A stretch of DNA of 37,199 nucleotides, taken from assembly GCF_000425345.1 (NCBI RefSeq), contig NZ_AUDG01000043.1:1-37199 (forward strand), read 5' to 3'. The stretch's first letter is position 1; each line of letters opens with the position of its first letter. The DNA comes from Rheinheimera baltica DSM 14885. Lineage in GTDB: Bacteria; Pseudomonadota; Gammaproteobacteria; Enterobacterales; Alteromonadaceae. Made by a program: the position numbers and the translations under genes. Positions 11,346 through 20,263 of the stretch are shown in pieces. The notes below the pieces were generated by a model. The model was not told the origin of the DNA. It searched no databases and worked only from the letters and a program-made list of their open reading frames with translations.

Positions 11346-12701
11346 ATGAAGACTGTATTAGTCATTGAAGATGATATTGGCATTCAGAAACAACTTAAAT
11401 GGAGTTTGACAGATTATGAGCTAGTGTTTGCTCAAGATAGATCCTCAGCGTTAACTCAGTTGCGACGCTATGAACCTGACGTTGTCACCTTAGATTTAGG
11501 TTTGCCGCCTGATCCTGCAAATGCCAGTGAAGGCTTAGCGTGCTTAAATGATATATTGTCACTACAACCTGAATGCAAAGTCATTGTAATTACGGGCAAT
11601 ACCGACAATGAACATGCGCTAAAAGCTATTGCGCTTGGCGCATACGACTACTATCAAAAGCCTGTTGATGCCGATGTACTTAATATCATTATTGCGCGTG
11701 CGTTTAAGATAAGTGACCTGGAAGCCGAGAATAGAGCGCTAAAAAGTGCAAATGTGGGTAATACAGATATTATTGGTAACAGTGAGTCTATTTTAAAAGC
11801 ATGCCGTACAGTAGAAAAAATAGCCCCTACTGAAATAACCACGTTGTTATTAGGTGAAAGTGGCACCGGTAAAGAGGTATTTGCGCGCGCTATACACCGC
11901 CAAAGTCCAAGAGTTAATAAACCCTTCGTGGCGATTAACTGTGCATCGATACCAGAGAACTTGTTAGAAAGCGAACTGTTCGGCTATGAAAAAGGTGCCT
12001 TCACCGGTGCTAACAAAACTACTCTGGGTAAGATTGAATGTGCCAATGGCGGCACCTTATTATTAGATGAAATTGGCGATATGCCACTAAGTCTACAAGC
12101 GAAGATGTTACGCTTTTTACAAGAGCGGGTCATCGAACGGGTTGGCGGGCGTCAAGAGTTAGAAGTTGATGTTAGAGTCATCTGTGCAACGCATCGCAAT
12201 TTAGCTGAAATGGTTGCTGAGCAAAGCTTCCGTGAAGATCTTTATTACCGCATCAGTGAAATCACTCTGAACATCCCCTCTTTACGCCAACGAGGCCATG
12301 ACATTATTATTATCGGTAAAGCCTTACTGCATAAATTTAACCAAGAGTTTAATACTCAGGTTCAGGGGTTTACTGATAGTGCGATGCAGTCAATGTTGCA
12401 TTATGACTGGCCAGGAAATATTCGCGAGCTGCAAAACAAGCTTAAATCGGCAGTTATATTGGCAGACAGTAAATACATTACTGAAGAGGATCTTGGCTTA
12501 TCTCCACGTAATGCAAAGGTTGATACGCTTCGAAAAGTACGTGAGGTAGCAGAAACGCATGCCATCAGGCATGCCTATACGTTAGCCACAGGCAACTTAT
12601 CAAAAACAGCTGATAGCTTGGGCATTACGCGACCCACACTTTATGCCCTGATTGATAAATACCGACTCCATGATTTACGAAATACTGAAACAGAAAAATA
12701 G
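11346..12701 (+). CDS. PrsR-like sigma-54-dependent response regulator
   Basis: NtrC-type activator of 451 residues. The receiver domain (1-120) has the acidic pocket EDD 8-10, phosphoacceptor Asp50 in VVTLDLGLPP and Lys105 in YYQKPV. The AAA+ domain has Walker A GESGTGKE (170-177) and the sigma-54 contact loop GAFTGA (217-222). The C-terminus is a Fis-type helix-turn-helix (about 410-445, GNLSKTADSLGITRPTLYAL). The receiver text DLGLPPDPANASEGL is characteristic of PrsR, the 'PEP-CTERM-box' regulator that pairs with kinase PrsK near exopolysaccharide/exosortase genes. No PrsK, exosortase or EPS gene lies in this window, so it is an orphan here. Targets are unknown. The PrsR assignment is from memory of the family. 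Confidence 0.85.
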   Translation: MKTVLVIEDDIGIQKQLKWSLTDYELVFAQDRSSALTQLRRYEPDVVTLDLGLPPDPANASEGLACLNDILSLQPECKVIVITGNTDNEHALKAIALGAYDYYQKPVDADVLNIIIARAFKISDLEAENRALKSANVGNTDIIGNSESILKACRTVEKIAPTEITTLLLGESGTGKEVFARAIHRQSPRVNKPFVAINCASIPENLLESELFGYEKGAFTGANKTTLGKIECANGGTLLLDEIGDMPLSLQAKMLRFLQERVIERVGGRQELEVDVRVICATHRNLAEMVAEQSFREDLYYRISEITLNIPSLRQRGHDIIIIGKALLHKFNQEFNTQVQGFTDSAMQSMLHYDWPGNIRELQNKLKSAVILADSKYITEEDLGLSPRNAKVDTLRKVREVAETHAIRHAYTLATGNLSKTADSLGITRPTLYALIDKYRLHDLRNTETEK

Positions 12702-12704
12702 AAT

Positions 12705-12736
12705 AAAAAAAACCCCACAAACGTGGGGTTTTTTTA
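12705..12736. terminator. bidirectional terminator
   Basis: CCCCAC (12713-12718) and GTGGGG (12723-12728) form a stem around a 4-nt loop, flanked by a run of A on the left and T on the right. It serves the convergent response-regulator gene and the TonB operon. Confidence 0.9.
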
Positions 12737-13996
12737 TTACAGGCTAATACCCTTTTGCTTGGCTTTATCTTTAATGTACGACTCCCAGCTACGCACTTGA
12801 CGTGACATTGCAGGATCTTTTTTCGCATTCATTAAAGCAGCATAAGCTTCTTTGTATTTTTTCTGGTAGAAGTATGCATCAACTAAGCTCATATAAACAC
12901 CTGACGCCTTATCAACATTCATTGAAAGGGCTTTATCAAATGCTGATATCGCATCGTTATAACGCTGTACAGACAAATAAGCAGAGCCTTGACGACGATA
13001 TGCATCAGCATCGTTCGTCAATTTAGCTAACTCACCGTAGTAATCTGCCGCTTTAGCAAACTCACGCGCAGACTGATAGTTTGACGCTACAAAGCTTAGG
13101 TTATTTTTGTCTTTTTTGACTAACCCACTCTTCATATGCTTTTCCATCGTCACCGCAGCTTTATAAGGAATGTTATTATTCGCATACATCTGCGCTAACA
13201 TTCTTACTTCACTGTCTTTCTCAAGGTAACCCTGAGAATAAGCCAGCTGCAAAGTAGATAAAGATTTAGCGTATTCTTCGGTTAGGGTATAGAAATTTCC
13301 TAGATAAACCCAAAACTGTTTATTCTCTGGAAATATTTGCACCATAATTTCTGTATGAGCGACTAGCTCTTTATACTTTTTCAGCTCATATAACGCACCC
13401 ATCTTCAAAAGATAATGGTTTGTTTCTGGCTTAGGTGAAAAGCGAATAGCATCATCAGCGGCTGGAACAACTTTATCGTACTGGTTCATCAGATGATAGG
13501 CATTGGCAATTCGCATATACGCATCTGCGCTTTGTTCACCAGTGAACAAAATCCAGTCTTCGTAAGCTTTGATCGCCTTTGGATACTGCTTATCCTGTAA
13601 CAGCATGTCAGCCAATAACTTCATCGTCAGTGACTGGTCGTTAAATGTCAAAACATCCGGTTTAACCGCCAATGTCAGATACTTAATCGCCTGCTTCTCA
13701 TCTTTAGTTGCGTACAAGTTACCCAAGAATCGATTTAACGTCGCAGAGTCAAAATCATTATTTGAACTAATTTCTTTCAGAACAACAATCGCTTCGTCCA
13801 GCTTTTCCTCGTTGTACAAGTCGAAAGCTTTAACCAACGATTTACCAACACGCTCGCCCACTATCTGAGTTTTGCGTGCTTTGCGTTCTTCCACTTTTGC
13901 CATATTTGGCTGCACAGCAGCATTTACTGACGTCGCGGTTACACCTAACGCCGTCAGAATTACCAGTGCTGAGGTAAGTTTTTTAAACTTGTTCAT
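12737..13996 (-). CDS. Periplasmic TPR protein of the TonB2-type system
   Basis: The 419-residue protein has a Sec signal peptide (MNKFKKLTSALVILTALGVT, cleavage near SVNA-AV at about 26). Tandem tetratricopeptide repeats cover most of the rest, for example EQSADAYMRIANAYHLMNQY and DADAYRRQGSAYLSVQRYND. It is likely periplasmic, or held at the outer membrane. It is the last gene of the operon and begins one base after the tonB stop, with GGAGG inside the end of tonB, so translation is coupled. The same order with a terminal TPR gene is known for Vibrio TonB2 clusters, where the TPR protein is assumed to assist TonB-dependent uptake. Its precise role is unknown. Confidence 0.85.
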   Translation of the reverse strand: MNKFKKLTSALVILTALGVTATSVNAAVQPNMAKVEERKARKTQIVGERVGKSLVKAFDLYNEEKLDEAIVVLKEISSNNDFDSATLNRFLGNLYATKDEKQAIKYLTLAVKPDVLTFNDQSLTMKLLADMLLQDKQYPKAIKAYEDWILFTGEQSADAYMRIANAYHLMNQYDKVVPAADDAIRFSPKPETNHYLLKMGALYELKKYKELVAHTEIMVQIFPENKQFWVYLGNFYTLTEEYAKSLSTLQLAYSQGYLEKDSEVRMLAQMYANNNIPYKAAVTMEKHMKSGLVKKDKNNLSFVASNYQSAREFAKAADYYGELAKLTNDADAYRRQGSAYLSVQRYNDAISAFDKALSMNVDKASGVYMSLVDAYFYQKKYKEAYAALMNAKKDPAMSRQVRSWESYIKDKAKQKGISL

Positions 13997-13997
13997 C

Positions 13998-14615
13998 TTA
14001 ACCTCCGGCCATATCTAAAGTGAAATCAAGTTGGACTTGCTGTCCGGTTTGTTTCATTGGTTTACCGTCAACCACTTTCGGACTGTACTTCCAGCGGCGC
14101 AGCGCACGAATTGCTTCGCGGTCAAACACCCGGCGTGGTTCAGCTTCGATAACTTCTACTTCATCAACACTACCATCTTCCATAATGCTGAAACGTAGTT
14201 TTACCCAACCTTGTAAACCATCACGAGCAGCTTGCACTGGATAGCGAGGTTCAATCCTAACGATTGGCGTTGCATCACCATCACGCATCATACTTGATGG
14301 ATCGCCCAACCCTGCTCCACTAGAGCCTAAGCTCAAACCTGGCATATTGAAACCGATAGCACCTGCTGCACTACTGGTATCTGGTTCTGGCTGAGGCGCT
14401 TTTGGCGGCTGAGCCGGTGGCGGTGGTGGTGGTGGCGGTGGTGGCCGCCGGGTCTGTGTTTCTGAGTCTGGCGGCGTAGTGTTAATTTCAATAACAATAC
14501 GCTCTTGCTCAGCCACTTTACGATCGCCACTTGACTGAAGCAAAGTGGCCATCATTAAGAACAACAGAAACGTTACCACCCCACCGATAATTAACGATGT
14601 CAGGAAACGTACCAT
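13998..14615 (-). CDS. tonB2: Energy transducer TonB (TonB2 type)
   Basis: The short TonB of 205 residues has an N-terminal membrane anchor (about 5-27, FLTSLIIGGVVTFLLFLMMA). A proline-rich periplasmic segment of about 55-80 contains ten consecutive prolines. The C-terminal TonB domain (about 115-203) includes PIVRIEPRYPVQAARDGLQG, GWVKLRFSIMEDGSVDEV and IRALRRWKYSPKV. It transmits proton-motive force from ExbB/ExbD to outer-membrane TonB-dependent transporters. The compact size and lack of an extended N-terminal tail fit TonB2 rather than TonB1. It starts two bases after the exbD stop. Confidence 0.93.
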   Translation of the reverse strand: MVRFLTSLIIGGVVTFLLFLMMATLLQSSGDRKVAEQERIVIEINTTPPDSETQTRRPPPPPPPPPPAQPPKAPQPEPDTSSAAGAIGFNMPGLSLGSSGAGLGDPSSMMRDGDATPIVRIEPRYPVQAARDGLQGWVKLRFSIMEDGSVDEVEVIEAEPRRVFDREAIRALRRWKYSPKVVDGKPMKQTGQQVQLDFTLDMAGG

Positions 14616-14617
14616 AA

Positions 14618-15022
14618 TTACTTAGTCTCCCCGGCTATACTAATCACCAGTGACGGATCAGCAGTTTTAATCTGATCCATAACTTCCATTACTATACCGT
14701 GCTTAGCTTCTTTATCAGCCTGTACAATAATGGTATCGGTTGGTGACTCTGCTCTTAACCGTTCAATGTTTGCTGAAACACGCTCAACATCAACTGCGCG
14801 TTTATCCATCCAAATCTCACCGTTTGCACGAATGGCGATAAAGATAGTCGCACTTGGTTTGCTGATAGCTTTAGTAGCTTCAGGTTTATTTACATCGATA
14901 CCTGCCTCTTTTACAAAAGACGTGGTTACGATAAAGAAGATAAGCATGATGAATACGATATCCATCATCGGCGTGATATCAATCTCCGCCTGTTCAGCTT
15001 CGCGAATACGTTTGCGGGCCAT
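14618..15022 (-). CDS. exbD2: Biopolymer transport protein ExbD (ExbD2)
   Basis: The 134-residue protein of the ExbD/TolR family has one transmembrane helix (about 17-38), whose conserved proton-path aspartate is Asp21 in ITPMMDIVFIMLIFFIVT. The periplasmic domain follows (VNKPEATKAI to the end). It forms the stator/channel complex with ExbB in the inner membrane. It lies 12 bp after exbB within the operon. Confidence 0.93.
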   Translation of the reverse strand: MARKRIREAEQAEIDITPMMDIVFIMLIFFIVTTSFVKEAGIDVNKPEATKAISKPSATIFIAIRANGEIWMDKRAVDVERVSANIERLRAESPTDTIIVQADKEAKHGIVMEVMDQIKTADPSLVISIAGETK

Positions 15023-15034
15023 AAAAAACTCTCT

Positions 15035-15562
15035 TTAATGATGCGGTAAGCTATCGGCTAAACTGGCTTTTTCCCGTTTAACCTGAACGTCTAACCGCGC
15101 ACTGAAAAATACACCTGATATCGCTGCAACCAAACCAGACATCGTCGGAATAGTCGCCATAGAGATACCTGTTGCCATAGTTCTTGGGTTACCTGTTCCC
15201 TGCGTTGCCATAATGTCAAACACAGCAATCATACCGGTAACCGTTCCCAACAAACCAACCAGCGGGCACAGTGCAACCAAGGTTTTAATGAGCAGCATAC
15301 GCTGTTCTAATTTTTCTGAAGCCTCGGAAATCCAGCAATCACGGATCTTATGCGCATACCATGATGTGGTATCAGCTCTGGCATCCCAACGGGCAACAAT
15401 ATCCTTTTTCAATTTTGGATATTCCGCTTTAAGGAACCAGAACCGCTCTATCATCAATACCCACATGACGAAGAGTACCAGGGCGACAATGTATAATACA
15501 TTGCCACCGGTATGGATAAAATCCTGCACAGATTCCCACAGCTTTACTAGCTGGAGTATCAT
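15035..15562 (-). CDS. exbB2: MotA/TolQ/ExbB proton channel family protein (ExbB2)
   Basis: The 175-residue short ExbB has three membrane helices: about 19-40 (NVLYIVALVLFVMWVLMIER), about 98-118 (CPLVGLLGTVTGMIAVFDIM), and about 134-158 (ATGISMATIPTMSGLVAAIS). The GLLGTVTGMI block is the MotA/TolQ/ExbB signature. Its start codon overlaps the stop of the TtpC-like gene (TAATG), indicating translational coupling. Its small size compared with E. coli ExbB (244 aa) is typical of TonB2-type systems. Confidence 0.93.
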   Translation of the reverse strand: MILQLVKLWESVQDFIHTGGNVLYIVALVLFVMWVLMIERFWFLKAEYPKLKKDIVARWDARADTTSWYAHKIRDCWISEASEKLEQRMLLIKTLVALCPLVGLLGTVTGMIAVFDIMATQGTGNPRTMATGISMATIPTMSGLVAAISGVFFSARLDVQVKREKASLADSLPHH

Positions 15563-16929
15563 TAGGCTTTCTCCTGCTCCGCATGCGCAGCAATAATGCC
15601 TGCAGCCTGTTCATCTAAAACGTGTAAGATTGACTTCGCTTTTGATGAAACGATTGAGTGAACAAACAGTAATGGAATAGCCGCGATCAAACCCTGAGCT
15701 GTAGTAACAAGTGCCAGAGAGATTGAACCTGCCATCAGTTTTGGATCGCCTGTTCCGTACAAAGTAATTTGTTGGAAGGTCATTATCATACCGATAACAG
15801 TACCTAACAGACCCAATAACGGCGCAACAGCGGAGAACAGTTTAATTAAACCAACACCACGCTCAACTTTCGGCGTTTCACGCAGAATAGCTTCGTCCAG
15901 TTTAAGTTCCAGGTTCTCTACGTCAGCAGATTTGTTTTCATGGTAAACGCGCAAAATACGACCCAGTGGGTTTTTATCTGACGGGTTAGCCAGGTTTTTA
16001 AGCTGCGCACGAATCTTGCCACCAACCAGAGTCAGGACAATGATACGCTCAAGTGCGATTAACATACCAATAACTAAAACCGCGGTAATAATATAACCAA
16101 CTTCTTCACCAGCCAGATAGTATTCAAACAAGGTTGAACGTTGCTGGTTTAAGCGCAGTAAGCTATTGCCTTTGGTTGGATCTAGGTACAACCCGGTGAT
16201 CTCGCCACGGCTAGCAGTGTGGTAATCAGCAACTGAATTGTGAATTTTAGACTGTGGCTGACGACCCAGTGGCTGGATTTGGTCAGTTGTGCTGTTCAGA
16301 ATCAAGTATTCTGAATCAGTCGTCAGGTGGAAAGTACCAAAACGTGTAACGCGTTTAGTTTCAACACCACCGTCAAGTTTTACAACTTCAGCATCGAAGT
16401 CTGCAACTTTACCTGACTCAGTCATTTCTGTCAGTAACGCCATCCACAGATCTTCCATCTCAGCCAGAGTTGGTAATTCTGTGGCAGAAGCTACAGTGCG
16501 CAATGGCACGTCGCGACCAGGATATTGCGCACTAACGATAGAGCCAGAAATAGTACCGATAGATTTGTTTGCTGATTGACGTACAACGCCGAACAACTCA
16601 CCCATAGTACCTAAAGCACTTTCTAGTTCCTGTTGCTTTTGGCCAATTAGAATATCGTTGTCAGCGTATTCTTTTTGTAAACGCTTACCACGATTTTCTT
16701 CGTCGCTATATTGTTTCTTTGCAGTGTTTAATAACGACTGCTTATCTGAACGCTCTGATAAAAATGCCCGCTCACGCTCTTGGTTAGCACGACCTTCAAC
16801 AGTACGTTCTTTCTTCAATTGTTCTAAAAGCTGATCCAACTTTTCAGTGTTGGCGGCTGCGTTAAAAGCAACACCAGCGGACAGAGTCACCGCTGCGGCG
16901 ATTAACATTGACTTAAATGCTTGTTTCAT
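15562..16929 (-). CDS. TtpC-like MotA/TolQ/ExbB protein with long periplasmic N-terminal domain
   Basis: The 455-residue protein has a signal peptide (MKQAFKSMLIAAAVTLSAGV), then a long periplasmic region rich in charged coiled-coil (about 28-110, QLLEQLKKERTVEGRANQER). A second domain extends to about residue 265. The C-terminal ExbB-like membrane part (about 270-450) has the signature GLLGTVIGMIMTFQQITLYG. It matches TtpC of Vibrio TonB2 systems, which is needed for TonB2-dependent iron-siderophore uptake in vibrios. The gene follows DUF3450 by six bases and overlaps exbB2. GGAG lies before its ATG. The gene symbol is left open because function here is inferred from architecture and order. 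Confidence 0.87.
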   Translation of the reverse strand: MKQAFKSMLIAAAVTLSAGVAFNAAANTEKLDQLLEQLKKERTVEGRANQERERAFLSERSDKQSLLNTAKKQYSDEENRGKRLQKEYADNDILIGQKQQELESALGTMGELFGVVRQSANKSIGTISGSIVSAQYPGRDVPLRTVASATELPTLAEMEDLWMALLTEMTESGKVADFDAEVVKLDGGVETKRVTRFGTFHLTTDSEYLILNSTTDQIQPLGRQPQSKIHNSVADYHTASRGEITGLYLDPTKGNSLLRLNQQRSTLFEYYLAGEEVGYIITAVLVIGMLIALERIIVLTLVGGKIRAQLKNLANPSDKNPLGRILRVYHENKSADVENLELKLDEAILRETPKVERGVGLIKLFSAVAPLLGLLGTVIGMIMTFQQITLYGTGDPKLMAGSISLALVTTAQGLIAAIPLLFVHSIVSSKAKSILHVLDEQAAGIIAAHAEQEKA

Positions 16930-16935
16930 TTGTTC

Positions 16936-17706
16936 TTACTCCGCTGCGATAAGTGGTACGCGATCCATCTCAAGCGTGGATTCACGACGTGCCATCTTGA
17001 TAAACTGGGCTACCGATGTCAGGTACGAACCCGGCAACGCTTCCCAGCCAGCAGTATCTTTGTTCCACACCCATCCGGTTTTACCGTCAAGCGATAACGC
17101 CATCAGCGATAAACGACCAACATGCACGAAGTCGACAGTTATTTCCTGACCATTCAACGGCAAAATGCCCTGGAATGCGTCTACCACTGAACCGTAGTCT
17201 ACTTCAATACTGTAGGCTTCCAGGATCTGACGATACTGTTCTGATAATTGTACGTCTGAACGCGTCATTACTTCGCGTAAACGTGCAACACGCTCTAAAC
17301 GACGCTCAGTACGCAGCGGGATATCGGCTTCAACAAATTGTTCTAATGCATCAATCATACGCATCATTAAAGGTACAGTACCTTTACGCGTATCTTCCAA
17401 AGTATCAATCTGACGTTGAATTGAATTAATCTGACGCTTTTGATCGGCAACTAGAGTGGCTAAGAAATCATTATAAACTTTTAAGTTCTCAGTCTGGTCA
17501 ACTACCTGACGGTACTCACCCAGCAGTTCCTGAGACTGTTCATAAATAGTGTTAATTTTTTCTTGAGACTGCACTGCTGCGCGTTGGATCTGACTACCTT
17601 CTTGGTGCAAAGCTTTTAAATCTGTTGCCAAGGCACTCGCCGAAAGGGCGAAAGTACCGGCCAGAGCTGTTGCAACAAGACTCTTGCGAATTTTATTGTT
17701 AAACAT
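16936..17706 (-). CDS. DUF3450 family periplasmic coiled-coil protein
   Basis: The 256-residue protein is the first gene of the TonB2-type operon. A signal peptide (MFNNKIRKSLVATALAGTFA, cleavage near ALA-TD) is followed by a long coiled coil (about 30-125, EGSQIQRAAVQSQEKINTIY and the following heptads). The C-terminal domain contains VDYGSVVDAFQGILPLNGQE and GKTGWVWNKDT. The family has no established biochemical role but is regularly encoded just before ttpC/exbB/exbD/tonB. I chose ATG 17706 over the in-frame TTG at 17715, since GGGA sits directly before this ATG and the signal peptide starts cleanly. Confidence 0.87.
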   Translation of the reverse strand: MFNNKIRKSLVATALAGTFALSASALATDLKALHQEGSQIQRAAVQSQEKINTIYEQSQELLGEYRQVVDQTENLKVYNDFLATLVADQKRQINSIQRQIDTLEDTRKGTVPLMMRMIDALEQFVEADIPLRTERRLERVARLREVMTRSDVQLSEQYRQILEAYSIEVDYGSVVDAFQGILPLNGQEITVDFVHVGRLSLMALSLDGKTGWVWNKDTAGWEALPGSYLTSVAQFIKMARRESTLEMDRVPLIAAE

Positions 17707-17808
17707 AGTTCCCAACCAATTATTGCTGATTAACGTAACCTGAAGTTGTAAGAGCCCTTCTGTTCTTACTGACAGGAAAGGCCCTCGGTTAGAGGGTAAA
17801 CCGTCCGC

Positions 17809-17837
17809 ATCATTACAGGTAAAAACGCCCTTGTCAA
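17809..17837 (-). promoter_or_regulatory. candidate sigma-70 promoter of the TonB2 operon
   Basis: On the minus strand a perfect -35 TTGACA (17837-17832) is followed after 17 bp by AATGAT (17814-17809, 4 of 6 to consensus). Transcription would begin near 17802, giving a leader of about 95 nt that contains a small CCCTC/GAGGG hairpin (around 17783-17797). No clear Fur box was found. The -35 lies inside the fba terminator hairpin. Confidence 0.5.
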
Positions 17838-17852
17838 GACAACTCAGGCGTC
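17820..17852 (-). terminator. probable terminator of the tkt-epd-pgk-fba operon
   Basis: On the minus strand ACGCC (17851-17847) pairs with GGCGT (17829-17825), and an inner TTGT/ACAA stem is separated by small bulges. TTTTT follows. It lies about 100 nt after the fba stop. The imperfect stem lowers certainty. Confidence 0.5.
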
Positions 17853-17954
17853 CAGAGGTCTGCTCAGATACGACTATTTATACGGTTTATCACCCAATTT
17901 ATGCACCATTAAACAAATGAAAATTAATTTATTATAATTTATTAATTTTTTTGT

Positions 17955-19019
17955 TTATTTTATATTCGGCGTCAACTTTCCTGCCGTATACAGTGCCACC
18001 ATATCATCCAACGATATGGCTTTTATTTTGCTACCTTGTCCGGCAGCATTAAAGGCTTCATAACGGGCAATACAAATGTCTGTCATTGCTTTTACAGAAG
18101 CCTGTAAATATTTACGGGGATCAAACTCTGCCGGGTGCTCTGTCATATAGCGACGAATCGCACCGGTAGAGGCTAAACGTAAGTCTGTATCAATATTGAT
18201 TTTACGTACACCATATTTGATACCCTGTTGAATTTGCTCCACAGGCACGCCGTAAGTCTCAGGAATTTTCCCACCATTGTCATTGATGATTTTTAGCCAA
18301 TCTTGCGGCACTGACGAGGAACCATGCATAACCAAATGGGTATCAGGAATACGCTGATGAATGGCTTTAATACGGTCAATCGCCAAAATATCATCTGTTG
18401 GCGGCCGGCTAAATTTATAGGCACCGTGCGATGTACCACAGGCAATAGCCAAAGCATCAACCTGTGTCTCTCTGACAAATTGTGCAGCTTCTTCCGGGTC
18501 AGTCAACATTTGATCGTGGCTCAAAATACAATCTGCACCGATACCGTCTTCCTCACCGGCAGCACCCGTTTCGAGTGAACCAAGACAACCTAACTCGCCC
18601 TCCACCGACACACCACAGGCATGCGCTATTTCAACAACTTTGCGCGTTATGTTGGCGTTATAGGTATAGTCCATTGGCGTTTTACCATCTTCGCCCAGTG
18701 AACCGTCCATCATCACCGAAGAAAACCCCAACTGAATCGAACGCTGACAAATGCCCAAAGACGTACCGTGGTCCTGGTGCATTACCACCGGAATATGAGG
18801 GAACTCTTCTACGGCCGCCAAAATTAAGTGGCGTAAAAAAGGTGCTCCGGCATATTTACGCGCGCCAGCTGAAGCCTGAACAATCACCGGACTATCGGTT
18901 TTGTCCGCCGCGAGCATAATCGCGCGCATTTGCTCAAGGTTGTTTACGTTAAAGGCAGGTATGCCGTAGCCGAACTCGGCTGCATGATCCAGCATTTGAC
19001 GTAATGAAATAAGGGCCAT
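17955..19019 (-). CDS. fba: Class II fructose-bisphosphate aldolase (Calvin-cycle subtype)
   Basis: The 354-residue zinc-dependent aldolase interconverts fructose 1,6-bisphosphate with dihydroxyacetone phosphate and glyceraldehyde 3-phosphate. Visible motifs are [10 protein letters not shown] near the N-terminus, the zinc-ligand block [10 protein letters not shown] (about 77-86), [14 protein letters not shown] with its glutamate/histidine region, and the phosphate-binding HGSSSVPQ. The start [15 protein letters not shown] and the length match the CbbA/Fba subtype found in many gammaproteobacteria, which serves glycolysis and gluconeogenesis there. The sequence alone does not imply carbon fixation. 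GAGAGGA lies before the ATG. It is the last gene of the tkt-epd-pgk-fba cluster. Confidence 0.95.
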   Translation of the reverse strand: MALISLRQMLDHAAEFGYGIPAFNVNNLEQMRAIMLAADKTDSPVIVQASAGARKYAGAPFLRHLILAAVEEFPHIPVVMHQDHGTSLGICQRSIQLGFSSVMMDGSLGEDGKTPMDYTYNANITRKVVEIAHACGVSVEGELGCLGSLETGAAGEEDGIGADCILSHDQMLTDPEEAAQFVRETQVDALAIACGTSHGAYKFSRPPTDDILAIDRIKAIHQRIPDTHLVMHGSSSVPQDWLKIINDNGGKIPETYGVPVEQIQQGIKYGVRKINIDTDLRLASTGAIRRYMTEHPAEFDPRKYLQASVKAMTDICIARYEAFNAAGQGSKIKAISLDDMVALYTAGKLTPNIK

Positions 19020-19068
19020 GAAATCCTCTCTTAATCGTTTAGGGTACAGTAGTAATATTAAATTTTTA

Positions 19069-20250
19069 TTATAATGTTTTTGCGCGTTGTTCCAGTATAG
19101 CTACAGCTGGCAATGTTTTACCTTCTAAAAACTCTAAAAAGGCGCCGCCACCGGTAGAAACATAGGATACTTTATCTGCAATATTGTATTTATCTATTGC
19201 CGCAAGGGTGTCGCCACCACCCGCAATAGAGAATGCGTCACTGTCAGCAATGGCTTGTGCCAATGCTTTAGTGCCATCGGCAAACTGTTCAAACTCAAAT
19301 ACACCGACCGGACCATTCCAGACGATGGTGCCTGCTGATTTTAAAATATCCACCAAAGCTGCACTGGTTTGCGGGCCAATGTCGAAAATCATGTCGGTAT
19401 CCGACACGTCTGCTACCGCCTTTAACGTTGCGGGTGTCGTTTCGCTAAATGCCTGGCCTACCACAACATCAGTAGGTACCGGAATATTGCCGCCACGGGC
19501 CTTTGCTTGCGCCATCAAACGCTGAGCTTCGGGAATTAAATCAGCTTCGTACAGCGATTTACCCACATTGTTACCATTGGCAGCAATAAAGGTGTTCGCA
19601 ATACCACCACCAACTATAAGCTGATCAACAATGCCTGATAACGACTCAAGTACGGTCAATTTAGTTGAGACTTTCGAACCACCCACAATTGCAACCAACG
19701 GCCGTTTCGGGTTTTTAAGTGCTGCTGCAAGGGCGTCAAGCTCCCCTACTAATAACGGCCCGGCACAGGCGATAGGCGCATATTTAGCTACGCCGTGGGT
19801 AGAGGCTTGTGCGCGATGCGCTGTGCCAAAGGCGTCCATTACAAACACATCGCACAATGCAGCAAGTTTCTGGGCAAGAACATCGTCATTCTTGCCTTCA
19901 CCTTTATTGAAGCGAACGTTCTCAAAAACAACCACTTCTCCTTCAGCAATCGTCACCCCTTCCAAGTACTCTGATGCAAGCCGAACCGGAGCAGACAGCG
20001 CTGTTGTAAGATAATCCACCACTGGCTGCAAAGATGAGTCTGCGTCAAACACGCCCTCCTCTGGCCTGCATAAATGAGACATTACCATCACTTTCGCCCC
20101 CTTTTGCAGTGCCAATTCAATGGTTGGCATTGCTGCTTTTAAGCGGGCGTCTGAGGTTACTTTGCCGTTTTTAACCGGTACATTTAAATCTTCGCGGATC
20201 AGTACGCGTTTGCCGTTAAGATCCAAATCGCTCATGCGAATAACAGACAT
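19069..20250 (-). CDS. pgk: Phosphoglycerate kinase
   Basis: The 393-residue glycolytic enzyme transfers phosphate from 1,3-bisphosphoglycerate to ADP. The N-terminal [20 protein letters not shown] and DLNVPVKNG are nearly as in E. coli. The hinge/ATP segments [30 protein letters not shown] and the C-terminal [17 protein letters not shown] are intact. AGGAG lies before the ATG, in the 13-bp gap after epd. Both domains are complete with no irregularities. Confidence 0.97.
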   Translation of the reverse strand: MSVIRMSDLDLNGKRVLIREDLNVPVKNGKVTSDARLKAAMPTIELALQKGAKVMVMSHLCRPEEGVFDADSSLQPVVDYLTTALSAPVRLASEYLEGVTIAEGEVVVFENVRFNKGEGKNDDVLAQKLAALCDVFVMDAFGTAHRAQASTHGVAKYAPIACAGPLLVGELDALAAALKNPKRPLVAIVGGSKVSTKLTVLESLSGIVDQLIVGGGIANTFIAANGNNVGKSLYEADLIPEAQRLMAQAKARGGNIPVPTDVVVGQAFSETTPATLKAVADVSDTDMIFDIGPQTSAALVDILKSAGTIVWNGPVGVFEFEQFADGTKALAQAIADSDAFSIAGGGDTLAAIDKYNIADKVSYVSTGGGAFLEFLEGKTLPAVAILEQRAKTL

Positions 20251-20263
20251 GTCTAGCTCCTAG

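Noticed and set aside
17707..17715. TTG start for the DUF3450 gene
   Set aside because: ATG 17706 gives a clean signal peptide and has GGGA directly upstream.
17881..17960. Very A+T-rich stretch after fba as a Fur box or replication-type element
   Set aside because: It has no good match to the 19-bp Fur consensus and no iterons; it only covers the fba 3' end.
18293..18919. Several ORFs antisense or out of frame within fba
   Set aside because: They are shadows of a long, fully conserved coding sequence.
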